From the NCBI GenBank assembly GCA_900143635.1, contig FREY01000008.1, positions 1 to 64,000 on the forward strand: 64,000 nucleotides of DNA, in the 5' to 3' direction. Under the pieces are notes generated by a model that saw only the letters and a program-made list of their open reading frames with translations, made no database searches and was not told the DNA's origin. The stretch comes from Rhodobacteraceae bacterium Alg231-04. GTDB lineage: Bacteria; Pseudomonadota; Alphaproteobacteria; Rhodobacterales; Rhodobacteraceae. Positions 34,726-45,057 of this stretch are shown in pieces. How positions within the stretch are numbered: position 1 is the stretch's first letter; each line of letters starts with the position of its first letter. The position numbers and the translations under genes are program-made.

Positions 34726-36927
34726 CTACTCCTCAGTGGTCAGGATCGCCGTGTCCAGAGAGGTCACCTGCAACCCGCCCCGGTCACGCGCTTCGGCCAG
34801 AGCCTGCGCATAAGAGGAGACGGATTCGGTGGTGGGGCGCAAATCCGGGAACAGGTTCTCGCGCGAATGCAGCACCAACAGTTTGCTTTTGCCGAGAATT
34901 GAATCATCCACGGTGAAAGCCACCCGGCCGGTGCCCTGCGCTTCTTCCAATCCAAAGGCCACCCTCAGCGCGCCATCCTGCGCCTCGGTTCGCAGGGTCG
35001 CCACGGAATTATCCGGCCGGTTGCGGTTGGGCAGGGCGTGAAAAACAACACCTTTGACATCGACCACAGAGACCCAAAGAAACCCGTCCTGCACGCTGTC
35101 CGGCAGAATGATATCAATCACCGGATTATCACCGACCTGGTAGCGTCCCGACAGGTTCTCTCCCTCGCGATCGCCAAAGCCAAACCGGGTGACAAATCCA
35201 CCGCTGCCGACACGCGGCAGGATCGCATCCACCTGGCACAGGCTTGGGTTGAGGATTTCAGCCTCTATCCGCACCGGGCGGTCACCGGCAACCTCGGCAA
35301 TCTCGCTGCGCAATGCATCCCGGCTGCTGTCTTCGGCGAAACGTCCGGTGACAATGATCCGGTCCTCCAGCCCATAGCCGATCTGCGGCGGGCTGCGCAG
35401 TTGCAAACGCCCGCAATCGGCATGATGAAGGAGAAGCGGCACTAGCATGTCCGGCGTCACGAAACGCGGCCCCAGCTGCAGATCTGTCTTTCCCTGCAAT
35501 CCAGCAGGCAGACCATCTTCAAAAGCGGCCTGAATGGTCTCCAATTCGCTGCGGCTGGAGGCAAGGCCCGAAAGCGCGGCATTGCCATTGCTGACGACCA
35601 ACCGGAATTCGTCCAGATGGTCCGCCCGGTCCAAAACAGTCAGCACCGCATCGCCCCAGGTTTCGGCAATATCGCCGCTGGCCAATGTCAGCTGGGCGCT
35701 GCCGCCCATCGCATTCATCCGGTTGCTCAGCGCGGTCTCAATCTCCTCGGAAGGGACATTGCCGACGGCCTGTGCTTCGCCGCCAAAGGATTTTTCGACC
35801 ACCAGAGCGAAGGGATTTGCCAGCGGGTAGCGCGGACCAAGCAGCCCATCGAACACCCCGCCAAAATACCCGCCTGCCCCGGCCAGAGCCAGCAGCAGAA
35901 CAGCCACTACCGGTATCAGTCCCGAACTGCGCTTGGCAGATTTGGCCGCATCCGGCGTATTGCGGGCAGCCGCCGAAGGGGCCGGTTCTGCAACAGGCCG
36001 GTGTACCGGCTTTGCGGCAGCCCGCGCCGCCGAAGGGGCGACGATAACGGTGGCATCATCCAGCGGGTCAGGATCCGCAGCGGGCGCCGGAGGCTGAATG
36101 CTCGACGGGTCCTTAAAAGCGGCCAGCAGGCTTTCGGCATCGGCAAAACGGCGATCGGGGTCCGGGTCGCTCATCCGGGCGATCAGGCTGCGCAATGGTT
36201 CCGGCACGCCGTCCAGATCCAGCGGCTTTGCCTTCTTTTCGATCACTTCCATCGGGTTGCGACCCATATCGGGCTTTTCACCGCGGAAAGTCGACAACAA
36301 CAGCGCACCCAGCGAATAGATATCCGAGCGCGGATCGGTGCGCCCGCTCAGCTGTTCGGGCGCCGCATAGGCGTATTTGCCGGCAAATTCATTACCAACA
36401 ATTGTCTCGGCACCGGGGTTGGTATCCTTGGCGATGCCAAAATCGATGATCACCGCCTCGCCCGGCGCATCATTGCGCAGGATGATATTATCCGGTGACA
36501 GGTCGCGGTGAACGATATTGCGGCCATGCGCGGTAATCAGGCCTTCGCAGACCCGCGCCCCGACGATCATCAGATCGCTGGCCGACATGCCGCCATCTGC
36601 CAGTTTCCGGTCCAGCCCCGGACCATCGACAAAATCCATCACCAGATAAACGACCCCATCGGGCATCCGCTGGGTATCGAAATAGCGCACAATGGCGTCG
36701 TGACGCACATCACGAATGTCTTCTTCGCGGGTCATCAGCACGAGAAAATCATCGTTGGTGGAAAACTCGGCCCGCAAAGCCTTGATCGCAATGACGCGCC
36801 CGGAAATCTCGGAGCGCGCTTTATAGACCTCGGAGGTCCCTCCCCGGCCGAGAATGGTCTCGATCCGGTAGGTGTTGTTCAGCACGTCGCCCGGCTGAAA
36901 GATATCGCTCGGCTGGGAGACAGTCAT
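34726..36927 (-). CDS. ppkA: Membrane Ser/Thr protein kinase, T6SS PpkA-like, with DUF4384-like domain
   Basis: 733 residues. An N-terminal Hanks kinase (residues ~20-270) has the P-loop GRGGTSEVYKA, the ATP Lys in IAIKALRAEF, HRDLSPDN and DFGIAKD. A proline/alanine-rich linker and one membrane helix (LIPVVAVLLLALAGAGGYFGG, ~335-360) follow. The C-terminal part (~580-725) looks like DUF4384 (VSVVDVKGVVFHALPNRN, LLVLHSRENLFPDLRP). With the phosphatase PppA-like gene and the FHA protein at the other end of the locus it forms the threonine-phosphorylation control typical of T6SS. A good GGAGG site precedes the ATG. The physical separation from pppA is notable. Confidence 0.87.
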   Translation of the reverse strand: MTVSQPSDIFQPGDVLNNTYRIETILGRGGTSEVYKARSEISGRVIAIKALRAEFSTNDDFLVLMTREEDIRDVRHDAIVRYFDTQRMPDGVVYLVMDFVDGPGLDRKLADGGMSASDLMIVGARVCEGLITAHGRNIVHRDLSPDNIILRNDAPGEAVIIDFGIAKDTNPGAETIVGNEFAGKYAYAAPEQLSGRTDPRSDIYSLGALLLSTFRGEKPDMGRNPMEVIEKKAKPLDLDGVPEPLRSLIARMSDPDPDRRFADAESLLAAFKDPSSIQPPAPAADPDPLDDATVIVAPSAARAAAKPVHRPVAEPAPSAAARNTPDAAKSAKRSSGLIPVVAVLLLALAGAGGYFGGVFDGLLGPRYPLANPFALVVEKSFGGEAQAVGNVPSEEIETALSNRMNAMGGSAQLTLASGDIAETWGDAVLTVLDRADHLDEFRLVVSNGNAALSGLASSRSELETIQAAFEDGLPAGLQGKTDLQLGPRFVTPDMLVPLLLHHADCGRLQLRSPPQIGYGLEDRIIVTGRFAEDSSRDALRSEIAEVAGDRPVRIEAEILNPSLCQVDAILPRVGSGGFVTRFGFGDREGENLSGRYQVGDNPVIDIILPDSVQDGFLWVSVVDVKGVVFHALPNRNRPDNSVATLRTEAQDGALRVAFGLEEAQGTGRVAFTVDDSILGKSKLLVLHSRENLFPDLRPTTESVSSYAQALAEARDRGGLQVTSLDTAILTTEE

Positions 36928-36968
36928 GCTGCCTCCTGCCGGCCCTGTACGCCCTGATTTCGCACTCT

Positions 36969-37577
36969 TTAGCTCAGAGCCTGAAATTCAACGCGCCGGT
37001 TTGCATCACCGCGCGGGTTATCCTGATCCAGGGGGAACTGTTCGCCAACACCAACCGCCTCAAGGCGGGTCTCTTCGATGCCGCAATCGCTGACCATATG
37101 CCGTTTGACCTCTTGGGCGCGCAGCAGGGACAGGCTTTCGTTGTAGCTGGCCGAACCAGAGGAGTCGGTGTGGCCGACAATGCGGAACAGCTCAACATCG
37201 ACGGCTTTCATCACCTGGCACAGGGTAACCAGCTTTGGCTTCTGGTCATCACGCAGCGCGGAAGAGTCGAAATCGAAGGTGATCTGAATATTCACCTGTT
37301 CCTCCGGCGCCAGCTCTACATAGGTTTCTGCCGCCTTATTGGCGGGAGCAACTTCTGTGGTGGCCGCGACGGTTTCGCTGGCATCATTGTCCACCTGACC
37401 GGTAGGAGCCAGCATAAGGCCACGAGTTTTTTGCTTGGAAAACAGCTCTTCCAGCTGTTCCGAGGACAGCTCGCTCGCGTCCGTAGACTGCGCCAGAGCA
37501 AAACTTGGGACTGCGAGTGCCGTCAGAGCAGAGAAAGAAATAGCGAGAAATTTTTTGTGAAACATTTTGGGCCTCAT
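36969..37577 (-). CDS. OmpA-family outer-membrane/periplasmic protein
   Basis: 202 residues (or 198 from the ATG at 37565). The signal peptide spans FLAISFSALTALAVPSFALAQ. The C-terminal OmpA domain (~95-200) starts with INITFDFDSS-like sequence and contains FRIVGHTDSSGSASYNESLSLLRA and GVGEQFPLDQDNPRGDANRRVEF, the residues that hold peptidoglycan meso-diaminopimelate. The region in between is low-complexity. It lies 41 nt upstream of the kinase gene and is probably co-transcribed, perhaps anchoring or sensing for the kinase. The T6SS locus also has an OmpA domain fused to TssL. Confidence 0.88.
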   Translation of the reverse strand: MRPKMFHKKFLAISFSALTALAVPSFALAQSTDASELSSEQLEELFSKQKTRGLMLAPTGQVDNDASETVAATTEVAPANKAAETYVELAPEEQVNIQITFDFDSSALRDDQKPKLVTLCQVMKAVDVELFRIVGHTDSSGSASYNESLSLLRAQEVKRHMVSDCGIEETRLEAVGVGEQFPLDQDNPRGDANRRVEFQALS

Positions 37578-37706
37578 GCGCGCGTTTAGGCGAATGCTAC
37601 ACCACCTCTGCTATTCCGACAACGGACTTGCATTGCATTTCGCAGATTGACTTGCGCCGGGCAGTGCCGCAGTTTCGAGCAGGAAACGCACTGCGATCAG
37701 ATATTT

Positions 37707-38579
37707 ATGGACAATCGAATAATCCCGGTAATTATCGCGGTCATGACCGTCATCACCATTGGTCTGGGGGTGCTGGTCTGGCTGCAATTGGCAGACACCG
37801 ACGCGGACACCTCGGACTATGACAGCGACAGCTTTAGCGAGGGGGGCGGCGCCGCCGTCGACAGCGGCGCGCGGATTGAACTGGAAAAGCTGCGCCAGCA
37901 GATCGAGGGGCTGAGCGAACAGACCAAGACGCTGGAACGGCGCCTTTCGGTTTTGGAATCGCGCCCGACCGCACCCGCAACCGGACAGCAGGATCAGGGC
38001 GTCATCCCACGGGACGGGCCAAACCAGATCATCGATTCCTACGCTTCTGTGGTGCTGATCGCCAACCGCCGCAAGGTGAACCAGGATCTGCGTCTCGCCT
38101 CGCCCAGCTATCTGGAAAGCGTGTTTGGTAAACCCCGCGAAGTGCTCAGCGACAAATGCCAGTCGATGACGAATGAACGGCTGGCTGACAAATTATCGGT
38201 CGAGACGGTCGGCCCGATCCGGGTGCATATGGTACGCCCCGCCGTGGAATCCCTGCGCCGGGTGTTCAACAAGATCGAAGACACCGACCCCGACCTATAT
38301 GCGCGCATCAATACCGCCGGATCCCTCTGTGTGCGCCATATTCGCGGCGCACCGGGCCGCACTTCGACCCATGCTTTCGGCTTGTCGCTGGATCTGAACA
38401 TCGACGGCCAGCTGGACACCTTGGGTGACGGCAGAACCCAACTGGGTCTGACCATTCTGGCCGATTTCTTCCGCACCGAAGGCTGGTTCTGGGGCGCCTC
38501 CTTCAGCCGCGAAGATTCAATGCATTTCGAAGTCAGCCGCAATCTGGTTGAGCAATGGATTGCTGAGGGCACCCTCTGA
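37707..38579 (+). CDS. Membrane-anchored M15-type peptidoglycan peptidase
   Basis: 290 residues from the ATG at 37707. An N-terminal membrane anchor (IIPVIIAVMTVITIGLGVLVWL) is followed by an acidic stretch and a coiled coil (ELEKLRQQIEGLSEQTKTLERRL). The C-terminal domain has the zinc ligands of the extended M15 family in STHAFGLSLDLNI and DSMHFEV, as in D-Ala-D-Ala or L-Ala-D-Glu peptidases. It is divergent from the OmpA gene. A wall-cutting enzyme next to T6SS and kinase genes could open the wall for assembly of the trans-envelope complex; this role is inferred. Confidence 0.8.
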   Translation: MDNRIIPVIIAVMTVITIGLGVLVWLQLADTDADTSDYDSDSFSEGGGAAVDSGARIELEKLRQQIEGLSEQTKTLERRLSVLESRPTAPATGQQDQGVIPRDGPNQIIDSYASVVLIANRRKVNQDLRLASPSYLESVFGKPREVLSDKCQSMTNERLADKLSVETVGPIRVHMVRPAVESLRRVFNKIEDTDPDLYARINTAGSLCVRHIRGAPGRTSTHAFGLSLDLNIDGQLDTLGDGRTQLGLTILADFFRTEGWFWGASFSREDSMHFEVSRNLVEQWIAEGTL

Positions 38580-38619
38580 GCCACCTGCAGGGCCCGTGAC
38601 ATAGTATCAGGAGACCCGT

Positions 38620-39675
38620 TTGCGCGACCCATTGGAAGAGGCCCTCACCCTACAGGCAAAGCTCGCTGAGCTGACGGGCGCACTGGCCGCCGAAATCGCC
38701 CGCCCGGCATCACAACGTGACAATGACGCCCTGCGACGTGACTGGGCCGAGGCCTGCAGGCACAGGCCGAAACTGGCGTCGTTGTTCCGCAAACTGCGCA
38801 AAATCAAAGCACAGCAAAACGCCGGGCCGGGCCTGCGACAGCCGGACAGTCACAAACAGCAATTGCAAGAAACGCGGCTATTGGGAAAGCGGCTCAAACT
38901 CTGGGCCGACGTTGATGTTTTGGTCAACCGTCATATCGACCCCAATCCGGTGCCGCTGATCACGGACCGGGACGAGAACATCTCGGATCCGGCCTTGACG
39001 CAGATCTACCAAGCGCTGCACCGACTGGCCAATCCCAACACCCAAGCGCCGGATGCGGCCGATCACGGCTGTTTCGCCGACATCCCGATGAGTATCCAGT
39101 CATTTGAATTGATGATACAGGCTGCACGCCGCACCTTATTGGCGCTCGGCCGCAGCAGCGACCTTCGATTTCTGGACGTAGGGGCGGGCGGCGGAACCAA
39201 GGTCTTTGCGGCAAGCCGGACCTTCGATCACTGCGACGGGCTGGAATATGATGCTGGCTATGCGGCCGCCGCCGCCGCGACTTTGGCACTGATCTCGCCG
39301 GACAAGCCCTGTCGCATCCATCAGGGTGATGGGCTGACCTGGACCGGTTACGACCAATATGACGTGATCTATTTCTACCGGCCCCTGCGCGACGATGACG
39401 CGCTGGCGAAACTGGAAAACCGCATTATTTCTCTGGCCCGTCCCGGCACCGTTGTGATCGCGCCCTACAACACGTTCCTCGACGCACGCAAAGGGTTTGC
39501 CTGCGCCATGGTGGAAGAGCCCCTGTTCATCACCGGGATGACCCAGTCAGAGGCGGACAGGCTCAGGACCGAGGCGGAACGGGTCGGATGCGAACCGCCG
39601 CGCCGCAGCCAGAGCTTTGCTTTTGATACCGGGTTCTGGGAACCCTTGCTGAACGCTGCCAGTTTCCGCCTGTGA
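38620..39675 (+). CDS. SAM-dependent methyltransferase-like protein, TTG start
   Basis: 351 residues from a TTG preceded by AGGAGA. Residues ~1-130 are helical (EEALTLQAKLAELTGALAAEIAR and a basic helix). From ~180 a class I methyltransferase fold is visible: FLDVGAGGGTKVFAA (SAM loop), CDGLEYDAGYAAAAA (acidic end of strand 2), then YDQYDVIYFYRPLRD at the strand-4 position. No substrate-specific motif is recognised. It follows the M15 gene by 40 nt. Methylation of an effector, a cell-wall component or a small molecule are all possible. Confidence 0.7.
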   Translation: MRDPLEEALTLQAKLAELTGALAAEIARPASQRDNDALRRDWAEACRHRPKLASLFRKLRKIKAQQNAGPGLRQPDSHKQQLQETRLLGKRLKLWADVDVLVNRHIDPNPVPLITDRDENISDPALTQIYQALHRLANPNTQAPDAADHGCFADIPMSIQSFELMIQAARRTLLALGRSSDLRFLDVGAGGGTKVFAASRTFDHCDGLEYDAGYAAAAAATLALISPDKPCRIHQGDGLTWTGYDQYDVIYFYRPLRDDDALAKLENRIISLARPGTVVIAPYNTFLDARKGFACAMVEEPLFITGMTQSEADRLRTEAERVGCEPPRRSQSFAFDTGFWEPLLNAASFRL

Positions 39676-39864
39676 GCCGCTGGGCTGGATAGGCATGCGC
39701 CCGGGCTGGGGTTTTTTGGCAAGCTGCGACAAAATGTGACAAAAACCTTGTCAGCTTTCCCCCTCCCCCTCTAACCTCGCGTCAGCGTCGGATGGCGCGG
39801 AATTTCCGCAAACTAGGCGGTGCAGCCGAAACGCTGCCCCCACGGCAGCAAGTGGTTTTACAGA

Positions 39865-42800
39865 ATGGCAATTGACGGACTAACCAAGCAACAATCGGAT
39901 TTCATCAAAAAGTATTTGGTCAAGGTTGGCCTGTTCAACCGCAAGCGAGACAAGGCTTATAATGACCAGCTGATCGCAGAATATAAGGCGCTGGTGGATA
40001 GGATAAGCGATCTGAAGTCCCGCGCTGACGCCGTGGAAAGCCCGGTTCTGCAAAAAGCGATGCTGGCGCGCATCGCCACAGCGAAGGACATCGTCGCCCG
40101 CAACAAGGACCTCCCGGACATCCCCGGCGCCCAATCGGAACTGGACGAAGTGGACGGCATGCTTGCCTTCAACCGCCGCGCCATCCGCTTTAAAGACAAG
40201 CAAGACGCGCTGGCTCCGAATATTGCCAATGCGGCCAAACTCCTGCGTCAGCAGGGCGGTGAAATCGAACGGCTTTGGGCCGAAGCCCGCACAATGGCCG
40301 AAACCGCCACCACCCGCACTGACGAGAATCTGATGCAGCAGGCGCTGCAGCGGCTGGACGCGGTGCAAACCCTGATCCGCGATGGTGTTGCCGAACAGAA
40401 GATCTTTGAAAAACTGATCGGTGACCCGTCTCAGGGTGCCGAGGTGAAAGCCTATGTCGACACCGTCGCCGCCAAGGCCACGATGGACGCCGAAGCCGCG
40501 CAGTACCACGCCGTGGTGCAGCGACTGACCGAAGCCTTCAAGCCGGGATTGCCCGCCGCATTATCCGCAATCACAGCCCAAACCGACGGGGTGATTGCCG
40601 CGGTCGACAAATCAGATCCAGCCGCGCTGACCCAGGCGGCGACCCAGATCAAAACAAAAACCGGCGAACTGGAACAGGCAGCAGTAGCGCCCCTCGCTGA
40701 CCGTCAGAAATGGCTGGACGATCTGGCCGCGGTAAACGCGCGGTTCGCAACGCTGAAGGCCCATTCCGAAGCGGAAGAACCGCTGCATGTCAAGCCCAAG
40801 ATCCAGATCATCCAGGGCGACCTCAATATCGCCAATGGTCAGGCAACCAACCATCAGTACGCCGCCGCCAGTGCCACCATCGACGGCATGGTCGATGCTT
40901 GCTCGGAAGCGATCAAACTGGCCGACGCCTGGAAGAAGATGAATACGATCCGCGCAGATCGTGAAGCCCGGATGACCAAGCTGCAGGCGCTGACCGCCTC
41001 GACCCACGCCACCGTTGCTGCTGCCGTGGACGAGGCCAAAGCCAAATTCCGGGAGGCCAATGACGCTCTGGCCGCTGATCCGATCGACATCCCCACAGCC
41101 AGTGCCGCGTTTGACGGCCTCGCCCCGATGATCGAGGAGGCCACCCGCCTGCATTTCCTGTTTGAAAATAGCAGGGCCTATATCCCGGAACTGGAAAGGC
41201 TTCATACGGAATACAGCGACTGGCAGACCGGGCTGAACCCAGCCGATACGCCTCTAGATCCTGATCTTGGTAAATTCAATCAGCTCATTCAGGACGCCAA
41301 AGCCCTGTTTGCGGTCACCGGTGAGGGCCCCAAACAGCGTGGTCAGGCCCTTGAACGGGGCATGGCCCTGTCCAGCGCCGGCTATAATTTCTTCAACCCC
41401 GCGCTCGAGGCCCGAAAAAACAACGTCACGACCTATTACGCGGCGGTGGTAAACCACAAAACCCGGCTGGAGAAATTCGAGGGCAGACCCGGTGAAGAAG
41501 CGGTACGTGGCTATATCGCGCGTCTCAAGACCGATGCGACCCAGGCCGAAGGTGCGGCCGGGCGCAATGAGTATCACGTCGGCACTGCCTTGCTGGACAG
41601 CTCCGACGGGGATGAGGCTGCGATGCTTCAACAGCTCGCAGACGGGGCCACGTTCTTTCCCAAATACAAGGAAGTCGAAACGCTGCTGGATGCCATCAAC
41701 GGCAAGGAAGACGGCGACAATCCCGAGGCCTCTATCGCGCCTGATCCCAACAGGGTCATGGCCGCAGACCTGATCGAAGAGACCCGGCAGCTGCGCAACG
41801 ATGCCTATGGCAAAGGGGTCTCTCAAAAGGACTGGGGCACCGCCAACAGTCTGATCGAAGAGGCCAAGAACCGGATCCAAGAGGCGGGCCGGATGCTGGC
41901 CGCAATCAAATCCGTCAGCACCGAAGAGGCCAAGCTGGGCGACACCCCGGATGCGACCAAAGCGGCCGAAGCGCTGCAGCCCATCCGCGAAACGGCGGGA
42001 ACCTATGCAGACGGGGCCTTTGCGAAGCGACTGGAACTGGCGGACGGGGCGATTACTGCCGCCACCGCACAAGACGCCGATCCGGACACCATAGCCAGCC
42101 AATCCGCCGAAGCCATTCGCCTGTGCAAGGAGGTGATCGCGCTGGCTGGCAAAAAGAAAGCCTATGACGCGGTCCAACGAACCGTAAGCCAGAAATACAA
42201 GGACGACGTCGAAACAAAGAAGACGCCGGAGAATGGCATCGACAGACAGTGCGAAACGATCGAAAAGCTGCTCGAACAGGCCATAGAGCTGGCAAAAGAC
42301 GAGGTCGAAGATTTTGACGGCGCCACTGCCAAGGTCAATGAGGCGCTGGATCTGGTCAACGCCGTACCTGCCATGCTGGTGCAAAAGGCGGCATTGGCGA
42401 CCAAAATGCAAAAGGTTGCGGATCAGATCACCAAGATGGAAGGCGCTGATTACGTGGCCGGATGCGGCGCGGAAATCGACCAGCTGAAAAAGGTCGAATC
42501 CGACTACGAAGACGCCCTTAAGGCCAATGATCTGAGCAAGATGAAAACTCTGGCCGATCAGGGCGATGCACTTGTGGCGCCGCTTGATGCGCTGGCTGAA
42601 CGCTACAAGGACTTCAACGCCAAATATTATGCATACTGGGCTAAGCAAAAATACGACTCTGTCAAAGATCTGGCTCCGGATATGGACGATGCCACTTTCA
42701 AAGAGCGCAAACAGGTCTGTGACCACTACGCCAGCTTTTGCGACGAAGTCGCCCAACACAACTATCAAGGAGCCGTCAAATCCTATGATCCGATCAATTG

Positions 42801-45054
42801 GGGCACCGATACTGCCATTCGGGTGGCCGGAAACTGGGAGGATTACAAACCGGTCAAGGCTGACACCCGCAGGGTTCTGGATGCAACCAAAGCCTTGGCA
42901 ACCGATACCGATGCGGTCAACACCCAGGCGCTGACTGCGCTCGAAGCCCGTTTCACCGCCGCAGTTGGATGGGAGACCGAGCGCTTTGACTATGTCAAAG
43001 CCAAGACGCTGATGGAGGGCATCCGCACTGATGCGCAGGCTTTGGCCGAACCGATTGCCCACTACAAGGCCTATAAGGTGCAACTGGACGCGCTCGAGGT
43101 GGAGCTTGCCAAGCTTGAACAGCTGAACACCGCCGGATCCGTCGACCCGGTGCTGGGCCGGATCCGCAACAAACGCGACACGGCGGTCTCAATGGCCGAC
43201 GCGGGCAATCGTCAGCAGGCCACTGTGTTGTTGGCGGCCGCGGTGGACGAGGTCCAGGTGGCACTGCTGGATGGCGGGGCGATCAACCAGTTCAGCGAAG
43301 ACACAGCAAAAATCGGCAGTGACGCTGCCGCAGACGACGCCGATCTTTCTGCCCTGTGCGACAAGGCGCGCGTGCAGATCGCAGCGCTGATCAAATCGCT
43401 CGACGGTGTGGCGCTGATGCAGCCGACCCTTGATCTGGGCGACCAGATCTCTGACGCCAAGGCCAGCCTGCCTGATGGGGCCGAGACCGTCAAAACGACG
43501 CTGGCCGACGTTGCCACACGTCTGGTGGAACTGCGCCGCGAGGTCGGCCACAACGGTCAGGTTCTGCGTGAGATCAAAGCCGCCGAAGACCTGCTGACGC
43601 CGCTGATAACAAGCCACGAACAATCGGCCTATTCCGCGCCCGAGGCACAGGATCTAACCGGTCGGCTAAGAACAGCACGCCATCAGATCCGGGCCGACAG
43701 CAGCAAAAAGGCCGAGGCGATGCAGACCCTTGAGGATGTGCTGAAGGCCTATCATCCGCTGAAGGCCGCAACCGATGCGCATCGCGTTTATGCGGATCTG
43801 CGTGACGAGGTCGCACCGCTGATTGACGCAATGGAGGCCCACCCGTCCCGTTTTGCCATTCAAGACGAACTGATCCTTTTCCGCACCAATATGAGCGAGG
43901 CAGAGGAAAAAGCCCGCCAGAAGGATCACGCTGCTGCAATGTCACTGCTGCGCACCACAAAGGCGCTGCAGGCCGGTGCGCTCATCAAGGCGAAGATGGC
44001 TGGAAACGCGGTGCCAACCGAAGATGAAATCCGCGCGGTTCTTGACGCGCCAGGCGGCGATAAGGCCTTCGACAAAATCGTCGAAAAGCTTGACCCAGTT
44101 ACCTCTCGTGAAGTGCTGCGGGTCGCTCTGACTGTGCGTTTCGGCTGCACGTTGGAAATGATCAAGACCGAAGAGACAAAGGACAAGCACGGGACTCTCA
44201 TTACCCCCCTTGCAATGGACGAGGATCGGGCAGCGGACGGCAAAGCCCGCAAAGGGCCCAACATGATGGCGCTTTACAAGGCGATGAGCCTGTTGCCCTC
44301 TGCCGACACCCTGACCAACGAAAGCCTTGCCGGGGTGGTGCGTGTCGCTAAGTCCGACCAGGCGTCGGATCACTCACCCGGCAACAAGAAGATGACCATG
44401 CGCGAAGGTGAGATTGCCAACTCGCTCTCTTATGGTGTTGGTCTGGAGTATGAGCTGGAAGGCGTGCCGCCGGAACTGGCGCCAAAACCGGGCACTGAAA
44501 TGCGTGGTTTCAACTGGAACACGCTGCACGAGGTGGGCCATGCGGTCGACGACAAGCTCAGCTTCACAACACGGCGCGCCAATGAATTGGCCGGGTGGCA
44601 GTATCAATCCTCTGATGTCGGTCCCTTCGCCAAGGTGATCGCGACAAAGTTCAAATATGAGGAAAACTATGTCGCGCGGCTGATGCTGAAGGATTCCGAT
44701 CCGCCTGTGCCCTCAAACCCTGATCCCGACAATATCGCGCCGGATGAATGGGAACGCCGCCGGATTACGGTCAAGGCCTGGTTGGAAAACACCTATTCCG
44801 ACCGCAGCCCCTGGCAGACCACTTCCAGCGCCAAAGCCTGCGAGATTGACGGCCGCTGCTACCATGAATCGATGCCCGGTTATTGGGTCAGCTATCCGAT
44901 CTCCGAACGTTCCAAAGGTGTTACCGGCTATCAGTTCCGCTCTCCGCTGGAATGGTTCTCCGAACTCTATGCAGCCTTCCACAGCGGCCGGTTGGCCGAC
45001 GCGCACCCCGCCCGCGCCTGGCTGGAAAAACTCAAAAACCCTGAAGAGGTCTGA
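39865..45054 (+). CDS. Giant helical-repeat protein with C-terminal HEXXH metallopeptidase domain
   Basis: 1729 residues from the ATG at 39865; a GTG at 39820 would add 15. There is no signal peptide or membrane segment. Residues ~1-1400 are almost entirely amphipathic helix rich in Ala, Asp, Glu and Lys, with loosely repeating units ending in patterns like ALVDAAAEAxxLA, suggesting a long rod or solenoid. The last ~250 residues contain NTLHEVGHAVDDKLSF (HEVGH at ~1555-1559) and, ~140 residues on, SPLEWFSELYAAFHSGRL with candidate third ligands Glu1696/Glu1700, a gluzincin-like arrangement. It is followed after 3 nt by the CpXC gene. Its position inside a T6SS locus suggests a secreted or contact toxin, or a large scaffold protease. 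The exact family is unrecognised. Confidence 0.75.
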   Translation: MAIDGLTKQQSDFIKKYLVKVGLFNRKRDKAYNDQLIAEYKALVDRISDLKSRADAVESPVLQKAMLARIATAKDIVARNKDLPDIPGAQSELDEVDGMLAFNRRAIRFKDKQDALAPNIANAAKLLRQQGGEIERLWAEARTMAETATTRTDENLMQQALQRLDAVQTLIRDGVAEQKIFEKLIGDPSQGAEVKAYVDTVAAKATMDAEAAQYHAVVQRLTEAFKPGLPAALSAITAQTDGVIAAVDKSDPAALTQAATQIKTKTGELEQAAVAPLADRQKWLDDLAAVNARFATLKAHSEAEEPLHVKPKIQIIQGDLNIANGQATNHQYAAASATIDGMVDACSEAIKLADAWKKMNTIRADREARMTKLQALTASTHATVAAAVDEAKAKFREANDALAADPIDIPTASAAFDGLAPMIEEATRLHFLFENSRAYIPELERLHTEYSDWQTGLNPADTPLDPDLGKFNQLIQDAKALFAVTGEGPKQRGQALERGMALSSAGYNFFNPALEARKNNVTTYYAAVVNHKTRLEKFEGRPGEEAVRGYIARLKTDATQAEGAAGRNEYHVGTALLDSSDGDEAAMLQQLADGATFFPKYKEVETLLDAINGKEDGDNPEASIAPDPNRVMAADLIEETRQLRNDAYGKGVSQKDWGTANSLIEEAKNRIQEAGRMLAAIKSVSTEEAKLGDTPDATKAAEALQPIRETAGTYADGAFAKRLELADGAITAATAQDADPDTIASQSAEAIRLCKEVIALAGKKKAYDAVQRTVSQKYKDDVETKKTPENGIDRQCETIEKLLEQAIELAKDEVEDFDGATAKVNEALDLVNAVPAMLVQKAALATKMQKVADQITKMEGADYVAGCGAEIDQLKKVESDYEDALKANDLSKMKTLADQGDALVAPLDALAERYKDFNAKYYAYWAKQKYDSVKDLAPDMDDATFKERKQVCDHYASFCDEVAQHNYQGAVKSYDPINWGTDTAIRVAGNWEDYKPVKADTRRVLDATKALATDTDAVNTQALTALEARFTAAVGWETERFDYVKAKTLMEGIRTDAQALAEPIAHYKAYKVQLDALEVELAKLEQLNTAGSVDPVLGRIRNKRDTAVSMADAGNRQQATVLLAAAVDEVQVALLDGGAINQFSEDTAKIGSDAAADDADLSALCDKARVQIAALIKSLDGVALMQPTLDLGDQISDAKASLPDGAETVKTTLADVATRLVELRREVGHNGQVLREIKAAEDLLTPLITSHEQSAYSAPEAQDLTGRLRTARHQIRADSSKKAEAMQTLEDVLKAYHPLKAATDAHRVYADLRDEVAPLIDAMEAHPSRFAIQDELILFRTNMSEAEEKARQKDHAAAMSLLRTTKALQAGALIKAKMAGNAVPTEDEIRAVLDAPGGDKAFDKIVEKLDPVTSREVLRVALTVRFGCTLEMIKTEETKDKHGTLITPLAMDEDRAADGKARKGPNMMALYKAMSLLPSADTLTNESLAGVVRVAKSDQASDHSPGNKKMTMREGEIANSLSYGVGLEYELEGVPPELAPKPGTEMRGFNWNTLHEVGHAVDDKLSFTTRRANELAGWQYQSSDVGPFAKVIATKFKYEENYVARLMLKDSDPPVPSNPDPDNIAPDEWERRRITVKAWLENTYSDRSPWQTTSSAKACEIDGRCYHESMPGYWVSYPISERSKGVTGYQFRSPLEWFSELYAAFHSGRLADAHPARAWLEKLKNPEEV

Positions 45055-45057
45055 TTC

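Noticed and set aside
39676-39864. Terminator before the giant gene (GCCCGGGC followed by a T-run)
   Set aside because: GCCCGGGC is self-complementary without a loop and no longer stem could be drawn; evidence too weak to list.
41254-43083. 609-residue minus-strand frame
   Set aside because: Antisense to the helical region of the giant HEXXH gene; its apparent periodicity mirrors that protein.
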